Shown here: piece by piece, positions 1 to 11,276 of the stretch
Layout: every line of letters begins with the position of its first letter
Position numbering within the stretch: the first letter of the stretch is position 1
From: Brachypterus glaber
Lineage: Eukaryota > Arthropoda > Insecta > Coleoptera > Kateretidae
Assembly (NCBI GenBank): GCA_958510825.1
Contig: OY294050.1
Coordinates: 45,211,249 to 45,275,248, forward strand
Reading direction: 5' to 3'
DNA: 64,000 nucleotides
The notes under the pieces: generated by a model
Database searches by the model: none
What the model saw: only the letters and a program-made list of their open reading frames with translations
What the model was told of the DNA's origin: nothing
Translations under genes and position numbers: made by a program

Positions 1-72
1 AATATTATTTTTATACAAACATCTTTATAAATATCATAAATTTAAACCATACTTATGTATGGCCTTAGGTTT

Positions 73-310
73 AGGTAAATTTACCTCTAAAATGTATGTC
101 ATTTTTAGATCGTCAAGTACCTATACCGATTTTGTTGAATTTAAAATAAAATACTTTAGAATGAAATGATTTAAATATATTAACGAATTAAGTGCTCTCT
201 AAGGTGCCAAAAAAATATTTATAGTAAGTATAAATCGCCAACATAAATTTTAAAATCGTTTTTTACGTTTCCTGAAAATTTTGAAAATATCGAGATAGGT
301 AAATTTACCT
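73..310 (-). mobile_element. Miniature Tc1-like derivative (inverted relative of the 62.3-63.6 kb element)
   Basis: Read on the minus strand this stretch matches both ends of the Tc1-like element at 62.3-63.6 kb but lacks its ORF and middle. Both ends carry the self-palindromic 14-mer aggtaaatttacct (73-86 and 297-310). Similarity continues into 1-72, which shares the cctaaggccatacataa block with 63576-63595, so the true element may extend beyond the window edge. No coding capacity is present; it is best read as a MITE made by internal deletion. Confidence 0.7.
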
Positions 311-1190
311 CAGCCGACGATTTTTAAAGTTAATAAACATTTAAAACTATATTTCACCGATGGGTCTGTCATGTCGACTGTGTTATTGCAAAGCGAGTCA
401 CTTGCAAGCTTGGCACATGAAAAAAAAAAACAATAATAGAGGAAGATCTACACAAAAAAAAATCCTTGAACCAAGGACACGTGTCTTTCGATATGTTCAA
501 AGCCATATTATCTTGTTTCAAGGCCAGCATTTCTTTAAACCAAAGTCAATTTCCTTGAAAGAAGAGCAAATGAATAATAATGATATATTACATACCGAGG
601 TGGAAAATATTTAATTTCCTGAGAGAAAATTAGCTGACCAAGGGGCGTAGCCAGAGAAATTGTTACAGTTTGTGACAGGGGGGAGGGGGGTCTAGGTAAA
701 CGTTACGTAACGGATTTTAATAAATTTAATGTTTATTTCCTAAGCGTGGTAGATGTATTTTTATTTCAACATAAATTACTATTTAGTGGCCCATAATTCC
801 TCTTTTCACACAAAAATTGACGAAACTGCATATTTAAATAATATTGTAATCAGTAAAAAAACTGTTGACATTGATATTAAAAAAATCTTACGGCCCTGTT
901 CTTGCGTGATCTTGCTGATGAATCATCGGCGATTATACATTTTCGCGCGGAACACCAATGTGTGTACTACGTGTTATATGTGACACTCAGTATAAAAAGA
1001 GGTACCTAGTATTTTTTCCCTGTGTGATATTGATTATGAATATTTTTTTAAAGTATGAGTGATTTTTTCGTTTAAGTACATTAAGTGCTATATGTATTGT
1101 TATAATAAATATGTATCAATTTTACACTGTCTTTTTACCGTTTTGCATTGTGCGGAATTCTGTATCAAGATATGTTAGAAAAAAAAAATA
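311..1190. other. Intergenic AT-rich sequence, no gene recognised
   Basis: Short open frames here show no family motif. A G-rich stretch at 676-690 followed by an acgttacgtaacg block near 700-712 resembles one end of the gttacgtaac MITE family seen elsewhere in the window. A tail exon of the LRR-Ig gene could be hidden here, but nothing supports one. Confidence 0.5.
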
Positions 1191-1278
1191 CAAATTTTTA
1201 TATTGTTACGCGTTACACAGGGGGGAGGGGGGGTTGGGTTTTTGAAAAATTGCGTTACATAATATATGGACAGCCCCT
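1191..1278 (-). repeat. 88-bp G-rich repeat, inverted copy of 63855-63942
   Basis: Contains the order attgttacgcgttacaca, a G-run, then gcgttacataatatatgga. The same order reads on the opposite strand at 63855-63942. It belongs to the family of short elements ending in ttacgtaacgc-like sequence. Both copies lie close to the window ends, but the repeat order around them is not mirrored, so they are dispersed copies. Confidence 0.7.
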
Positions 1279-1601
1279 TATCAGTGATATTTCAGAAATG
1301 ACAGCCTAATTGGTTTTAAATTTAATATTAATTTTAGAAATAAGAAAATATTGTAATTTAAATGTGTATTTATAAAAATCAATACTTAAAACTATTTTGT
1401 CCATAACATTTTAATACATTTAAGTTTTTGACTCATCTATGTGAAGTTAGTCACAAGATATTTCCCGACCAAGGGATGAAAATGCGGTGATTCAAACTTT
1501 TTAGGTAGCAGAAGTTAACAGTTATTGATTTTTCAACGTTTACGTATGTAATTATATTATTTCTAAATGATTGTGAATGAAAGTAAATTTTTGGGACTTA
1601 C

Positions 1602-1834
1602 CTATTCAAAATAGATCTCAACAATTGCACGGTCAACGTCAGCAACAAGAACCCACCAGCACTCTCAGCACCAATTAACAAACTTATAATTCTAACATCG
1701 TTCCAGTCGGCCGGATCGATATGCAACAGAACCTCTTCGGTCCGGTTGGCGACAGGATTGCTAGCGTAGCACGTGTACCTCCCGCAATCTGCACGTGTCA
1801 CGTTTCTGATCCACAACGTACCGTTATCCAGCAC
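1602..1834 (-). CDS. LRR-Ig transmembrane protein, exon with second half of Ig domain and membrane segment
   Basis: On the minus strand this 233-nt exon follows a clear acceptor (ttaatacag, AG at 1836-1835) and ends at a strong donor (aatag|gtaagt, intron from 1601). It joins in phase 0 to the exon ending at 3740. It supplies the Ig C-terminal half: G-T-L-W-I, then the D-x-G-x-Y-x-C signature (DCGRYTCYASN), whose Cys pairs with the Cys encoded in the previous exon. After an IDPADWNDV linker comes a hydrophobic segment (about 24 residues, IISLLIGAESAGGFLLLTLT onward) that is probably the membrane helix, then basic RSILNR. The exon ends in phase 2, so at least one more exon for the cytoplasmic part is required. 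It was not found in the window. Confidence 0.85.
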
Positions 1835-1905
1835 CTGTATTAAGGGATGTAAATAATTTAAAAAAACGGTATGTTTTTTTTTAAGGGTCAAGTCGAATAA
1901 AAAAA

Positions 1906-2452
1906 CCAAAGAACTTTTACCTCAAGAAGTAATTTTAGACCTGTTTATGAAGGTGTCATCTTTTTGTTTGTTTATTTACTAACAGAAACGCGATACAGCT
2001 TTGTGGTGTAAAATGTAGATGTCGCTAGTCGACTTTCAAGCTACCTAGTAGCGATGTTGCGTAGTTTCCACCTTATCATGAATTCAAATCATTATACTTA
2101 AATTAAAAATGTAAAAAACTTTATTGTGTATACTATAATTATGTTTAATAATATAGTATATTTAAATCTATTAAAATTAAACTACTAGTTCATATAAAAC
2201 TCATACAGAACTAATTTTTCTTAAAATTTACAATAAAATATCCAAAGTATATATTTCCAATCGGCAATACTGTACCCCTGTCAGTCATTTTACGACATTA
2301 GACTGTTTACACATTCTTTCTCTCTCTCTTTACGCGTACTAAGTGTAAACAATAGTCACTCCCCACCAGCCCCCCACCGTAGTTGGTTCACGCTTCAAAC
2401 AAAGCGTACGGTACATTTCAAAATGTTCCTTTTTGAGGTAAAAGTTCTTTGG
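1906..2452 (+). mobile_element. 547-bp MITE with 18-bp TIRs (copy 1)
   Basis: Starts ccaaagaacttttacctc and ends with the reverse complement gaggtaaaagttctttgg. A second copy of nearly the same length lies inverted at 40333-40881, with high similarity along the whole body. No ORF. It sits inside the LRR-Ig intron, about 70 bp upstream (in transcript sense) of the 1834 splice acceptor. Confidence 0.85.
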
Positions 2453-3131
2453 AAAAAACTCTCAAAGTAGTCAACACTCTTGGCAGTTATTCTTTTAGCT
2501 TAAAAGATGTGTATCTTGAAACAAAAGTATTTATTTTGTCCCAAGAAAAGTGTCGCTTTTGAAATATTTTTAAAATTCTCTTGGACCTGGAGCATTTGAG
2601 GCAAAAACCAAAAAATTAAAAAAAGGACGACGTTAGAGACTCAATCAACTTTTTAACTAAACAATAAAAAAAAATCTTAATGTCTTTAAGAATAACTGAA
2701 AATTCACGGATCAAAATGTGGTCTGCATGAAAGAGAAATATAGGAGTCATATATATTATTTTAAAATATATGTTATACATAAAATAATTTTTTATTCGTA
2801 TGGACCCTTAAAACAAGTTTTTTTTAAACAACGACCTCTGTTTTTTGTTTGTTTTTTTTTAATACTTTACAACCAATGGCAATATGGATAACCAGGTCCT
2901 GGCCCAATAGATAAGCCGGCCCAGGTCTGCCAGCCTGGACCTATAATGTGTATTAACTATTAGAACCAAATGACAAAATATTCACAAAACGTAGAATAAA
3001 TTAACAGTCAAATTCTAACCTAACTTATTTGTGACTTTTATCTGAGAGTCAAACCAAATTAAACATCTAAATATCAAATATAAAAATACAAATTGTACTT
3101 ATTTGACAACTAAATGACAGTTAATTAATTA

Positions 3132-3642
3132 AATAGTTATTTTCTTAACTAGTGTATTAAGTGGATAAAATCACTTAATACACGAGTTGAGAATTTAATT
3201 TTATTCACACCTTTTTTTTTAAATAAAAATCTATAATTTTGCGAAAAATGTAAAAAATATTAGGATTAAGTTTTCTTAATACTAAAATAATAGGTAGCCA
3301 TGGCCCAAGTATGCCTATTAAAAATAAACAATTGGTAGTTTTACATTTCTTACAAACGTCAAAATGGACGCGGTGATGACAGAATTTTTAATAAAAACAG
3401 TATTTTATTCAAAAACTAAAGAATAATTTGGGGTTTTCTTTAATTTTTATGGTTTAGTTAACGTGCTTCTATTTATAGAATAGTTATAATACTTAATTAA
3501 TAGGGTATGTAACTAATTTTGGGTGAGATTAAAAGCTGTACGTAGAAGAGTGGGTGAAAAATTTTTTAGTCACTAGTGGAAAAAAACTCACTTTTGACAT
3601 TTAAAATAGTGCTCAAAACAAGTGTTTCTGTGAAGGTGTTGG
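3132..3642 (+). repeat. About 510-bp dispersed repeat (copy 1), in LRR-Ig intron
   Basis: Nearly the whole stretch recurs inverted at 41842-42359. Shared blocks include the ttaatacacgagttgaga hairpin side, the MITE-like ggccatggctacctatta block and the ccaacaccttcacagaaac block. Near 3152-3185 a short hairpin is formed by tgtattaagtg/cacttaataca around gataaaat. Confidence 0.75.
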
Positions 3643-3739
3643 ATAAAACATATTTTTTGTTGAGAATCGGGTACGAATAATAAAAAAAAAACAAAAAAAG
3701 TTTTCAAAGTATTAAAAAAACAGTTTTTAAAATCCCTAC

Positions 3740-5251
3740 CTGTATCCGTGGCGGGATCACCCTCAGAGGTGACATGTACTGGTTGTGGGAATGGGGATGC
3801 TTATCGAAAATCCCGGGTATCCCTTCGTCCGGATTCCAGTGGTAAACCTCCCGATTCGGTGTCACCCAGGTCAAAGTAGGCGCGGGATATCCCGCAAACC
3901 TACATTCCAGTAACGCGTCCGTTTTAAGCCTGTACTTCCTGGTAGGAGATTTGAACTCTATCCTAGGGGAGGTGCAATTTAAATGCTGTAGGGTTGGCAA
4001 CATATCGTTCGGGTAGGCTTTACTGCAACTCAAATCTGACATTATCACGTTGGACTTTCGTTTCTGTTCTGCCCACGAAGCGAACCAGTACATCCTACAG
4101 TCGCAAGCCCAAGCGTTGTTCGAGATGTTCAGTTTTTGCAAGTTGGTCATGTTGATTAAACTCTGAGGTAAAAACACCAAATTATTTCCCGATATATCCA
4201 AGTCTGTGAGTTTTAGTGTATCGGATAAGAAATACGGTTCTATCTCTCTCAAGGCTTTGTTGTTCCTAAGGTTTAACCTCTTTAGGTCGCTAACTCCAAG
4301 CAATTCGCTGTTATGCAACGTCTCTATGCTTGTGTTGTCTAGAGTGAGTTCTTCCAAGTTTGGACTGAAGTGCAGCAGACCGAAAGGTAGATGTGTCAAC
4401 TTGTTACCACTTAAATTTAAGCTCACTAGGTTGTTTAGGCCTCTAAAAGTTCCACTGGCTATGTTATATATAGGATTGTTAGCTAGATTTAAGTACTCTA
4501 AGTTTATTAAGGAATCAAATAAACCTTTAGCTACCGACTCTAACGAATTATGGCTCAGATCCAAGTGTTGCAACTCGGTCAGATCTGCTAAGGAGTTTGA
4601 AGTCAGTTTGGAAATTTTGTTATTGTTCAAAAACAAAACGGATATATGTTTGTTAAACTTGAAAAAATGGTCTAGAAACGTCACTAGATGGTTATAAGAC
4701 AGATCGAGCAGATGCATGTATTGCATCGGGGAGAAGATTTGAAAAGGTATAGCTTTTAAGTTATTGTGAGATATACATAACTTATGTATGTTTAGATTCT
4801 TAAACACTAGCCTAGGAAGATCGTCGATATAGTTATATGACAAATTAAGCTGCGTCAAATTTGTATAATATTGAAACTGGTAATTATAAATATAAGTCAA
4901 TTTATTAAACGATAGATCTAAAGTTTTTAAACTTTGTGGGTTATCTATGGATCTGTTCATGTCCGCCAAGCCACTGTTGGTCCATTTTAAGTGAAGCAAG
5001 TGCGCACAATCGAGAGTGCCCTGAGTGACGTTTACGAATTCTATATGGGTGACACCTTTTCCGAAGAACAGGTCCTCTAGCGTCCGATTGACGCACAGGA
5101 GTTCTGTGTTTTTCTGGAAAATGCATCCTGGGGGCGCTTTTCCTGAGTCGCCGTGACGCGTGTGGGCGGTGGCTAGTACGAGTAGCGTGAACACTATGTA
5201 TGGTATGCACCATTTTTGACCAGCATCTATTAGCCGGTTGATAATTTCCAT
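3740..5251 (-). CDS. LRR-Ig transmembrane protein, N-terminal coding exon
   Basis: This exon encodes about 504 residues. ATG at 5251 is followed by a short polar start and a hydrophobic stretch (CIPYIVFTLLVLATA), a likely signal peptide. An N-terminal cysteine cap follows (residues about 40-55). About 12 typical LRRs run from residue 107 to 375 (for example LKTLDLSFNKLTYI, NLEYLNLANNPI, NLVSLNLSGNKLTHLP), then an LRR C-terminal cap (NNAWACDCRMYWFASWAEQ), then the first half of an Ig domain (LLECRFAGYPAPTLTWV). The exon ends PPRIQ at a gtaggg donor. Together with 1602-1834, 581 residues are visible. Family knowledge: LRR-Ig-TM proteins of the kekkon/lambik type act at the cell surface in insects, often in neurons. 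I favour a lambik-like member because of the long insert between the Ig strands, but I cannot prove orthology. Two upstream ATGs in the 5'UTR exon open only short uORFs. Confidence 0.9.
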
Positions 5252-5306
5252 AGTTTCAACGGCATCGTTTGGTTAAGGGGACCGTCGATGTCGAGTTCAT
5301 GAAAGC
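5252..5306 (-). other. 5'UTR part of LRR-Ig coding exon, with splice acceptor
   Basis: Read on the minus strand, tattttgtttcag (AG at 5308-5307) precedes 55 nt of leader before the ATG. The leader holds two short uORFs: one ATG at about 5300 and one just upstream of the main ATG in another frame. The gene therefore has at least one further 5' non-coding exon upstream (higher coordinates), not located. Confidence 0.7.
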
Positions 5307-5328
5307 CTGAAACAAAATAATATAATAG

Positions 5329-6079
5329 TTAGAGATCGGATTTTACCAAGTCGTGACGTCAAAATCCATAGCCGGGTACAACAGAATAATAATTTTATAA
5401 AAATGTTTTATAACCTATCAAACTACTACATTTACAAAGAAAAGTATATAAAGATTATGAAAATCCCCTAGCGTTTTTATTTAAGTAAAAGAAAATTAAA
5501 AAAAAAAACATAACAGATCCGAAAATTATCAATTAGTGGGACTTTGAAATAATCCAAATTTTATTTAATAGTATTGGAACATGGTGGCTGGGTATTACTT
5601 TTATTAAGTTAAAAAAATCTGCCTGGTCAATCCTTTTCTATTCTCAGCTCACGTGACGTTTATAACTTGTGAAAAATGTTTTTAAAAATTTCTTCAAAAT
5701 TATTATTTTTACTCAAATCTCTTTTTTTTTCATATTAAAATAAAATACTAAATTACACAACTAAAACTTATAGTGCTTGTAGAAAAAACAAACTACCGAC
5801 GAAATCTTTTTGTGTTTTATTCAATTTGTGAAGAGGTGACTGGAAGGTGAAATCTATTTGAACTAGTTATAAACATGTACTCTGCAGAGATCTAAAAGTT
5901 CTAAACTTGTTTCCGTATGCGTGCGACGAAATAAGTGAGATGTAAGATCAAGCATGTAACATGTACGTTATTTTATTGGTTAGAATCACAAACATTTTTG
6001 TAAAATTAATATGATTTGTTAAGTTATTGTACCCGGCTATGCAGTTTGACGTCACGACTCCCTAAAATCCGATGTCTAA
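5329..6079. mobile_element. 751-bp TIR element upstream of the LRR-Ig acceptor
   Basis: Left end ttagagatcggatttta and right end taaaatccgatgtctaa are inverted repeats. The similarity continues inward through the cgtgacgtcaaa and tagccgggtaca blocks (5329-5380 versus 6027-6079). No ORF. Its left end is 20 bp from the AG of the LRR-Ig 5' splice acceptor. Confidence 0.8.
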
Positions 6080-7196
6080 TAATAGTATATTAAAGGACAA
6101 GTTAAATAAGACCCTATTTTGGCGCACGCGTCCATGTTTGGAAAACGAGCCGCGAAGAAGGGAGTTTTTCAATGTGCCAAATGTCTTATAGAAAGAGTTC
6201 TTATACCAAGATTTTTTTTGGGCTTTTGGAGGTCAAATTTCGGATTTTTTCTGCACATATCAAATATCTAGCTAATCTAGAAATGATCAAAATTTGCGTT
6301 ACGTAATACTTGAACGTTCCCTAACGTAAGAAAGCCCTAGCACCGCAGGCGAAGATTTTTATAAATTCGATGGTCTATTTTAATTCTAATTACCCCCATT
6401 ACCACCGTGGATCCGCCACTGTGGAGTATTTTTACGAATTTAGGAAAATAATCTGTAAAATGTGAAATTCTTATAAAAAACCCTGTTGAAAATGACTGGA
6501 TATAACTCATCATTTCTAATTAAATAAAATTTTTATTTATCTATTTTTGACTGGCACTTTTACGATGTTTTTTTAAAGATTATATTACCCAAGTTAATTT
6601 CATGCTCATCAAACGTTAAGTTAAATATTTGGATAAGCTGGCTTAAAACGCTGTTTTATGGGTTTAAATCTAAAGGTCTGTCAGGGTAATCCCTAATAGT
6701 ACTTTATACAATTTCAGGCCTCCCACTTGTCATAAATTCATAAAATGTCATATAATGACCCAATTTGTTCTAAAATCGTCATAAAATAAAATTACTGTGA
6801 TAAAAGTCATAAAATTTCATAAAAATACTCATACTTTTTACTTTTTTTTACCTGGGAGGGAAGTTTTTTGTTTTTTATTTATTTTTAAAAGCGTTCTTGC
6901 ACTTTTATAAAATTTTAAATTGCAACACTATTTTAAAATTAAAATAGACCATCAAAATTGTAAGATTTTTCGCTTGCAGCGCTGGTGCTTTCTTCAGTTT
7001 TTTTTTTAATTTAAGATTGTAAAACTTAAAATATTAAATAAAAAAAAAAACGTCAGTTCGTAAAATATTTCCTCTGCGGCGCTAACTTAGTTAATGAAGA
7101 ACTGACGACCTTTTTTAGGAGTGGCGTCACTTCAGCCCCCCTGAACAAGTGCCGTGACTAAATTATGTTTTGGAAAAATAAGGAGCCCGGGAAAAA
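6080..7196. other. Repeat-derived intergenic DNA without a gene
   Basis: Holds a half copy of the gttacgtaac MITE family (6284-6327, tgcgttacgtaatacttg) and many tcataaaat motifs at 6730-6835 that recur in the tandem duplication just downstream. Nothing coding was recognised. Confidence 0.55.
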
Positions 7197-7684
7197 AGTT
7201 TCCCCGAGGCTTTGACAGGCTCGGTCTGGCCCTGGCTAGAGATAAGTGCTGTAGAATAAGGATTTAAAATGGAAGATTTGCGCTTTTTTGTCCAAATGTT
7301 TTGTCATAAAATTTGTCCAAATATTTTGTCATAAAATTTGTCATAAAATGCCTAAAATTGTCATAAAATCATAAAAAAAAATCTGAAAATTTTCGGTGGG
7401 AGCCCTGCAATTTTTTTCTATTTTCCTCTAAAGTTTAAAAAGTTTCCCCGAGGCTTCGACAGGCTCGGTCTGGCCCTGGCTAGAGATAAGTGCTGTAGAA
7501 TAAGGATTTAAAATGGAAGATTTGCGCTTTTTTGTCCAAATGTTTTGTCATAAAATTTGTCCAAATATTTTGTCATAAAATTTGTCATAAAATGCCTAAA
7601 ATTGTCATAAAATCATAAAAAAAAATCTGAAAATTTTCGGTCGTGGCCCTGCAATTTTTTTCTATTTTCCTCTAAAGTTTAAAA
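7197..7684. repeat. Tandem duplication, two 244-bp units
   Basis: Unit 1 (about 7197-7440) and unit 2 (about 7441-7684) are almost identical: tccccgaggctt occurs at 7201 and 7445. Differences are few (ctttgac/cttcgac; ggtggga/ggtcgtg). Each unit itself contains several copies of tcataaaatttgtccaaat. Unit 1 ends with the first few bases of the MITE that follows unit 2. Confidence 0.9.
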
Positions 7685-8008
7685 AAAATTTACATTTAAT
7701 TGATGACTGATTTTGGGAATTTTGTTTCGGGTTGGCACTACAGTTTACGCCATGTTTAAAATTCTAAAAACAAATATTTTTTGATATATTTTATAGTAAT
7801 TTCTTCTCTTTTTCACTGCAATTAACCAAGCCACAATTTTAACATGGTAAAACATAACCTGAACAAAAAAAATTGTAGAAAATTCAATCCACAATTGCAC
7901 GGAAAACGTCAAGCGATAGGCTATTGTCTGTTGCCAACCCAAAAGAAAAAAAAGTACAGACCTCTTATGGGCACGCAAAACGCTTGTGATTATAAGTCGC
8001 AAAATAGA
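7671..8008 (-). mobile_element. MITE family W (tctattttgc ends), inverted copy
   Basis: Ends tctatttt and aaaataga. The body matches, on the opposite strand, the copies at 16583-16962, 33455-33821 and 61959-62312, and on the same strand 26056-26436. Shared landmarks are gggttggca, gacgttttccgtgcaa and cataagaggt. An open frame across it is not conserved between copies and is not a gene. Confidence 0.8.
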
Positions 8009-8223
8009 AAAGTATTATAAGACCAAAAAAATATATATATTTTTTTTAGTGTATAGGGCAGATGGTGTAACTAACGGTATTAAAAACAATTCGTCCAAAA
8101 GTGGAGTTAGCAGGTTAACTAACACTTTAAGCCGACGATGTTTCTATTAAAAAAAAATGACCTTGAAATCACCCTGAAAACGTATATCCGTAAAAAATAA
8201 ATATGCTATTTTGTTTCCCCAGT

Positions 8224-8475
8224 AAAATAATAGTTATTTATGGTACTAGTGGGTAAAGTAAGATATTGCCCATGAGAAAATTAACCTTAGGAATTCATAT
8301 TTTTATTAATAATTTTAATGACATTTAAAAGAAAATAATTTGACAAGTGACAGTTGAGTGGGTAAAATAAATAATTATCCACTCAATAAAGTAAAAGCTA
8401 CGCGGGGGTTATTATTGAGTTTATCTATTTAAAATAAAGCTGGTAATTGTCTTATTATCTGTATGTATTGGATAA
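8224..8475 (+). repeat. Dispersed repeat family K, copy 1
   Basis: Begins near agttatttatggtactagt and contains ccacgcgggggttatt (here ctacgcggggg), ending near tattggataaa. Inverted copy at 12083-12350 and a longer direct copy at 51404-51728 with an extra internal hairpin. No ORF. Confidence 0.75.
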
Positions 8476-8504
8476 ACAACTTTTTTCCTACATTTTTTTT
8501 TAAT

Positions 8505-9075
8505 GCATAGTATTCGAGTCTTATGTACTATGCTTGTTATGCGAGCCTGTGGATATGCCCTTATTTATTTTTAATGTATTAAAAATTATAATTTTAAAAT
8601 TCGAATTTAAAAGTGAAACGTAAAAAATGCAAACAAGTTTTTATCAAAAGATTTGCGTACTCGACAGGTTAGTTAAAAATAGACTTTGATATACATGTTA
8701 TAATTTTAAAACTTTAAGTATCTAGATATTTTTTTCATTATAAATAATAATAACAAGCCGTGAAGGTATGTAATGCCACGCATTCCATTATTCACATTCA
8801 CAGTAAATGGTACATTGCATTTTCCCAAATACTTAGAAAAATAATTTTCAAAAAAAAAAAAAAAAATTTTTTAAACATTTTTTTAGAAAAACGAAAAATA
8901 AAAAAATATATAATTTTCAAAAAAAAAATAATTCAAAAAAATTTCAAAAATTTTTGTTTAAATTTTCTTTTTGCGAAAAATGAAAAATTTTTCAAAATTT
9001 TTATGCAAAATTTATTTTCTTTTTGCGAAAAACAAAAAAATTATTTATTTTAATTATGTTTTTTTATTTTTTTTA
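8505..9075. repeat. Repeat fragments and A/T low-complexity tract
   Basis: 8505-8565 is a fragment of the palindromic MITE at 43261-43401 (cttgttatgcgagcctgtgg). 8752-8825 has the acaagccgtgaag repeat end that also occurs at 29210-29245, 32312-32345 and 42405-42440. 8840-9075 is simple A/T-rich sequence whose open frame is a composition artefact. Confidence 0.65.
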
Positions 9076-9085
9076 AGTTTAAAAA

Positions 9086-9360
9086 GGCCCCCTTAGGTGT
9101 CGAAAAAGTCCAAACAAAAATTCCTTTCGATAAAGAACATTTTTGCCAAATATGAAAATTCTAGATTAAGAGGTCTCTGAGATGCGCATACTCTTAAAAA
9201 ACCTTTCATCCCCCGTTTCACCCCCTTAGGGGTCGAATATGGAAAAATCCTGAAACACGTATCTTTTCGATTTCGATAAATAACATTTTTGCTAAATATT
9301 AAGATTCTAGATTAGGAGGTCTTTGAGATACGCACGTTTCTCAAAAAAGGGTAATATTTT
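9086..9360. repeat. Two degenerate tandem units of a cccccttaggggtcg repeat
   Basis: Two related segments of about 135-140 bp (from 9086 and from 9218) share the order cccccttagg, a cgataaa/acatttttgc block, attctagatta and gaggtctttgaga. Decayed relative to each other. Confidence 0.6.
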
Positions 9361-10402
9361 AGGTGTAATAAGCGGCTAAAAAATATTTCGTTTTGGACTT
9401 GACATGTTTTTGACCCGAATCCATATGTTTTAATATTTATTAAAAAAAAAACAATTTGTTAGCTTAAAAATTTGATTCAGACGAAATATCTTTTATGGTT
9501 TTCTAGATATTGTCATTTAAGTAGAGCACTGATTTTGGCTATATTTAAAAAAATTCAAAACCGGATATCTCCAAGATCTAAATCATACAGAGATAGTATC
9601 TATGTGTAGGCAAAATATTACTCAAAAATAAAGAATTGAGGGAAATGACAGTTAGTCTGTCTTGGAATTTCCCCAAGGGGTTTGGGCTGGGCCTTGTCTC
9701 CTTAAGTCAGTCAATTTGGATTTTAATAGATTTAAAAAAGATTTCTATTGTCTTTTACCATAGAGCTAGAATGGATTCATTCCATATTTAAAAAGTGTGT
9801 GTATTTCTACATCCGAAACCAGTGGTAGAAACATTTTCTTCTAAAGTAATTTAGAAACTCTATAGAGTTTTGTTATACAAATCTGGTAACTGTTCCACAT
9901 TAGAAAAGGATTAGATACTGACAGAAGTTTTTGACATGTATGAAGTTAAGTTTTCATGTTAAATAAATTACAATTTACTGGAAAATACTGTTTTCTTGAG
10001 TAGGTTTTTGCTACAATCACAACAAGTTTTAAATCTAGTTGATATTCTTTGGCATTTAAAATCTTTAAAATGTCATGTTTATTTTTGGGCTAAAATCAAT
10101 AGTTTTCCTCGTAGTTTTCGACTTATTAAATTCGTGGAGTTGGGGTAAAAAGAATTATACAGAACTATATTTTATTAATGCCGCATCTGAGAATTTTATG
10201 TACAGTTGGATCCGAAAACAAAACAAGGTAGAAAATCTAGTTGTGTAAATTGAATAACTGTTTACAAACAATGCAGTTGTCAATGTTGACCATATTTGTC
10301 AAAATTTTTTATAATTATTATAAAGTACATAATCAATAAAGGATTTAATTTAATTAAGTAGATAATTAGAAATGCGTTAATTAAATAAGCTCAATCTATT
10401 GG
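9361..10402. other. Intergenic DNA, nothing recognised
   Basis: AT-rich, no convincing exon, hairpin or repeat family that I could place. Confidence 0.5.
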
Positions 10403-10423
10403 GTTATTGGAAGCAGAATGTGA

Positions 10424-10685
10424 GCAAGTGGACGGCAAAGTTTAATGATTCGGAGAGTTTTGTTAAGATTGAAGACAAAATGGATACAGGAGGAAACGGT
10501 TAAAAGGCGTGCAGGCTCGGGAAGAAGGAAGTGAAAATTTATATAATTATTTAAGAGAACAACCTTTACGAAACGCGGTGCAGGCTATAAACGATACCAA
10601 TTTTCTTGGGTCGAAAACCACCGCCCGCCGCCGCATTGATAAATTCGAGATTGGAAACTTATATGCAGCAAAAAAACTTTTTTAA
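10424..10685 (+). pseudogene. Decayed Tc1-like transposase N-terminal fragment
   Basis: One frame gives LKTKWIQEETVKRRAGSGRR, the end of a Tc1-type helix-turn-helix with the GSGR linker. After a stop and a +1 shift, another frame gives ENLYNYLREQPLRNAVQAIN, then DTNFLGSKTTARRRIDKF, the start of the second HTH. The order and spacing parallel the intact frame at 62675-62956 (GSGRSRM, NYLRENPF, ETNFPGS). It extends further into the transposase than that copy does (SKTTARRRI). It has several stops, lacks the catalytic DDE part and cannot be functional. Confidence 0.7.
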
Positions 10686-11276
10686 ACGAACATAAATTAT
10701 ATATTTCATTACTGAGCAGTTCGAAGTTTTATTTCCCATAAGATTTACTAAATATTGTGTTTAAATTTTTTATATGATTAAATATTCTAAATGTTTTTTC
10801 AGTTTCTTATTAATTATATATTTTTTTAAATATTTTAATATTCGAAATTTACAGATTCATAGAGAGCCCCAAAAAAGCTTCGAGCTAGTTCTAGGGGCTC
10901 TCCATTAATTTTGTAAAAAAGAAGGAATATTAACATAAAAATAACCATCTTGGGGAGAGTTCTTGCTTCTGCAGATCTGGAACCTCTATACTTGCTAGGT
11001 TTCCATTTCTTTCAGCTTCATATAACAGCAGTTACTGTTATTTAACATTAACACATTTAATTTGTAATAACTTATTAAAGACTACTAATAAACTTAAAGG
11101 AAAACCGACAATATGTCAAATTATTCTTCTCTTTCTTAAAATCTTACTTAAACTATAAAATAATTAATAAAATTGACATTTTGGCATATTTAAAACTTGC
11201 ATTTTTTGTGGGTCCAATTGTTAATTTTCAGGACTGACGTAGGTATAATTATTACATCATAATCATATTATAATAA
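10686..11276. other. Intergenic DNA, nothing recognised
   Basis: Contains a short imperfect inverted pair, agagagccccaaaaaagctt near 10861 and ctaggggctctc near 10892, making a weak hairpin. No gene. Confidence 0.45.

Larger units (their letters stand above)
1835..3739 (-). other. Intron of the LRR-Ig gene, about 1.9 kb
   Basis: Bounded by donor cag|gtaggg at 3740/3739 and acceptor tacag at 1835. It contains two dispersed repeats (1906-2452 and 3132-3642) and AT-rich filler at 2453-3131 and 3643-3739 in which no exon is recognisable. Confidence 0.8.

Noticed and set aside
4206..4697. 163-codon open frame antisense to the LRR exon
   Set aside because: It is the reverse complement of the leucine-rich repeats; its composition mirrors the LRR codons and no family matches.
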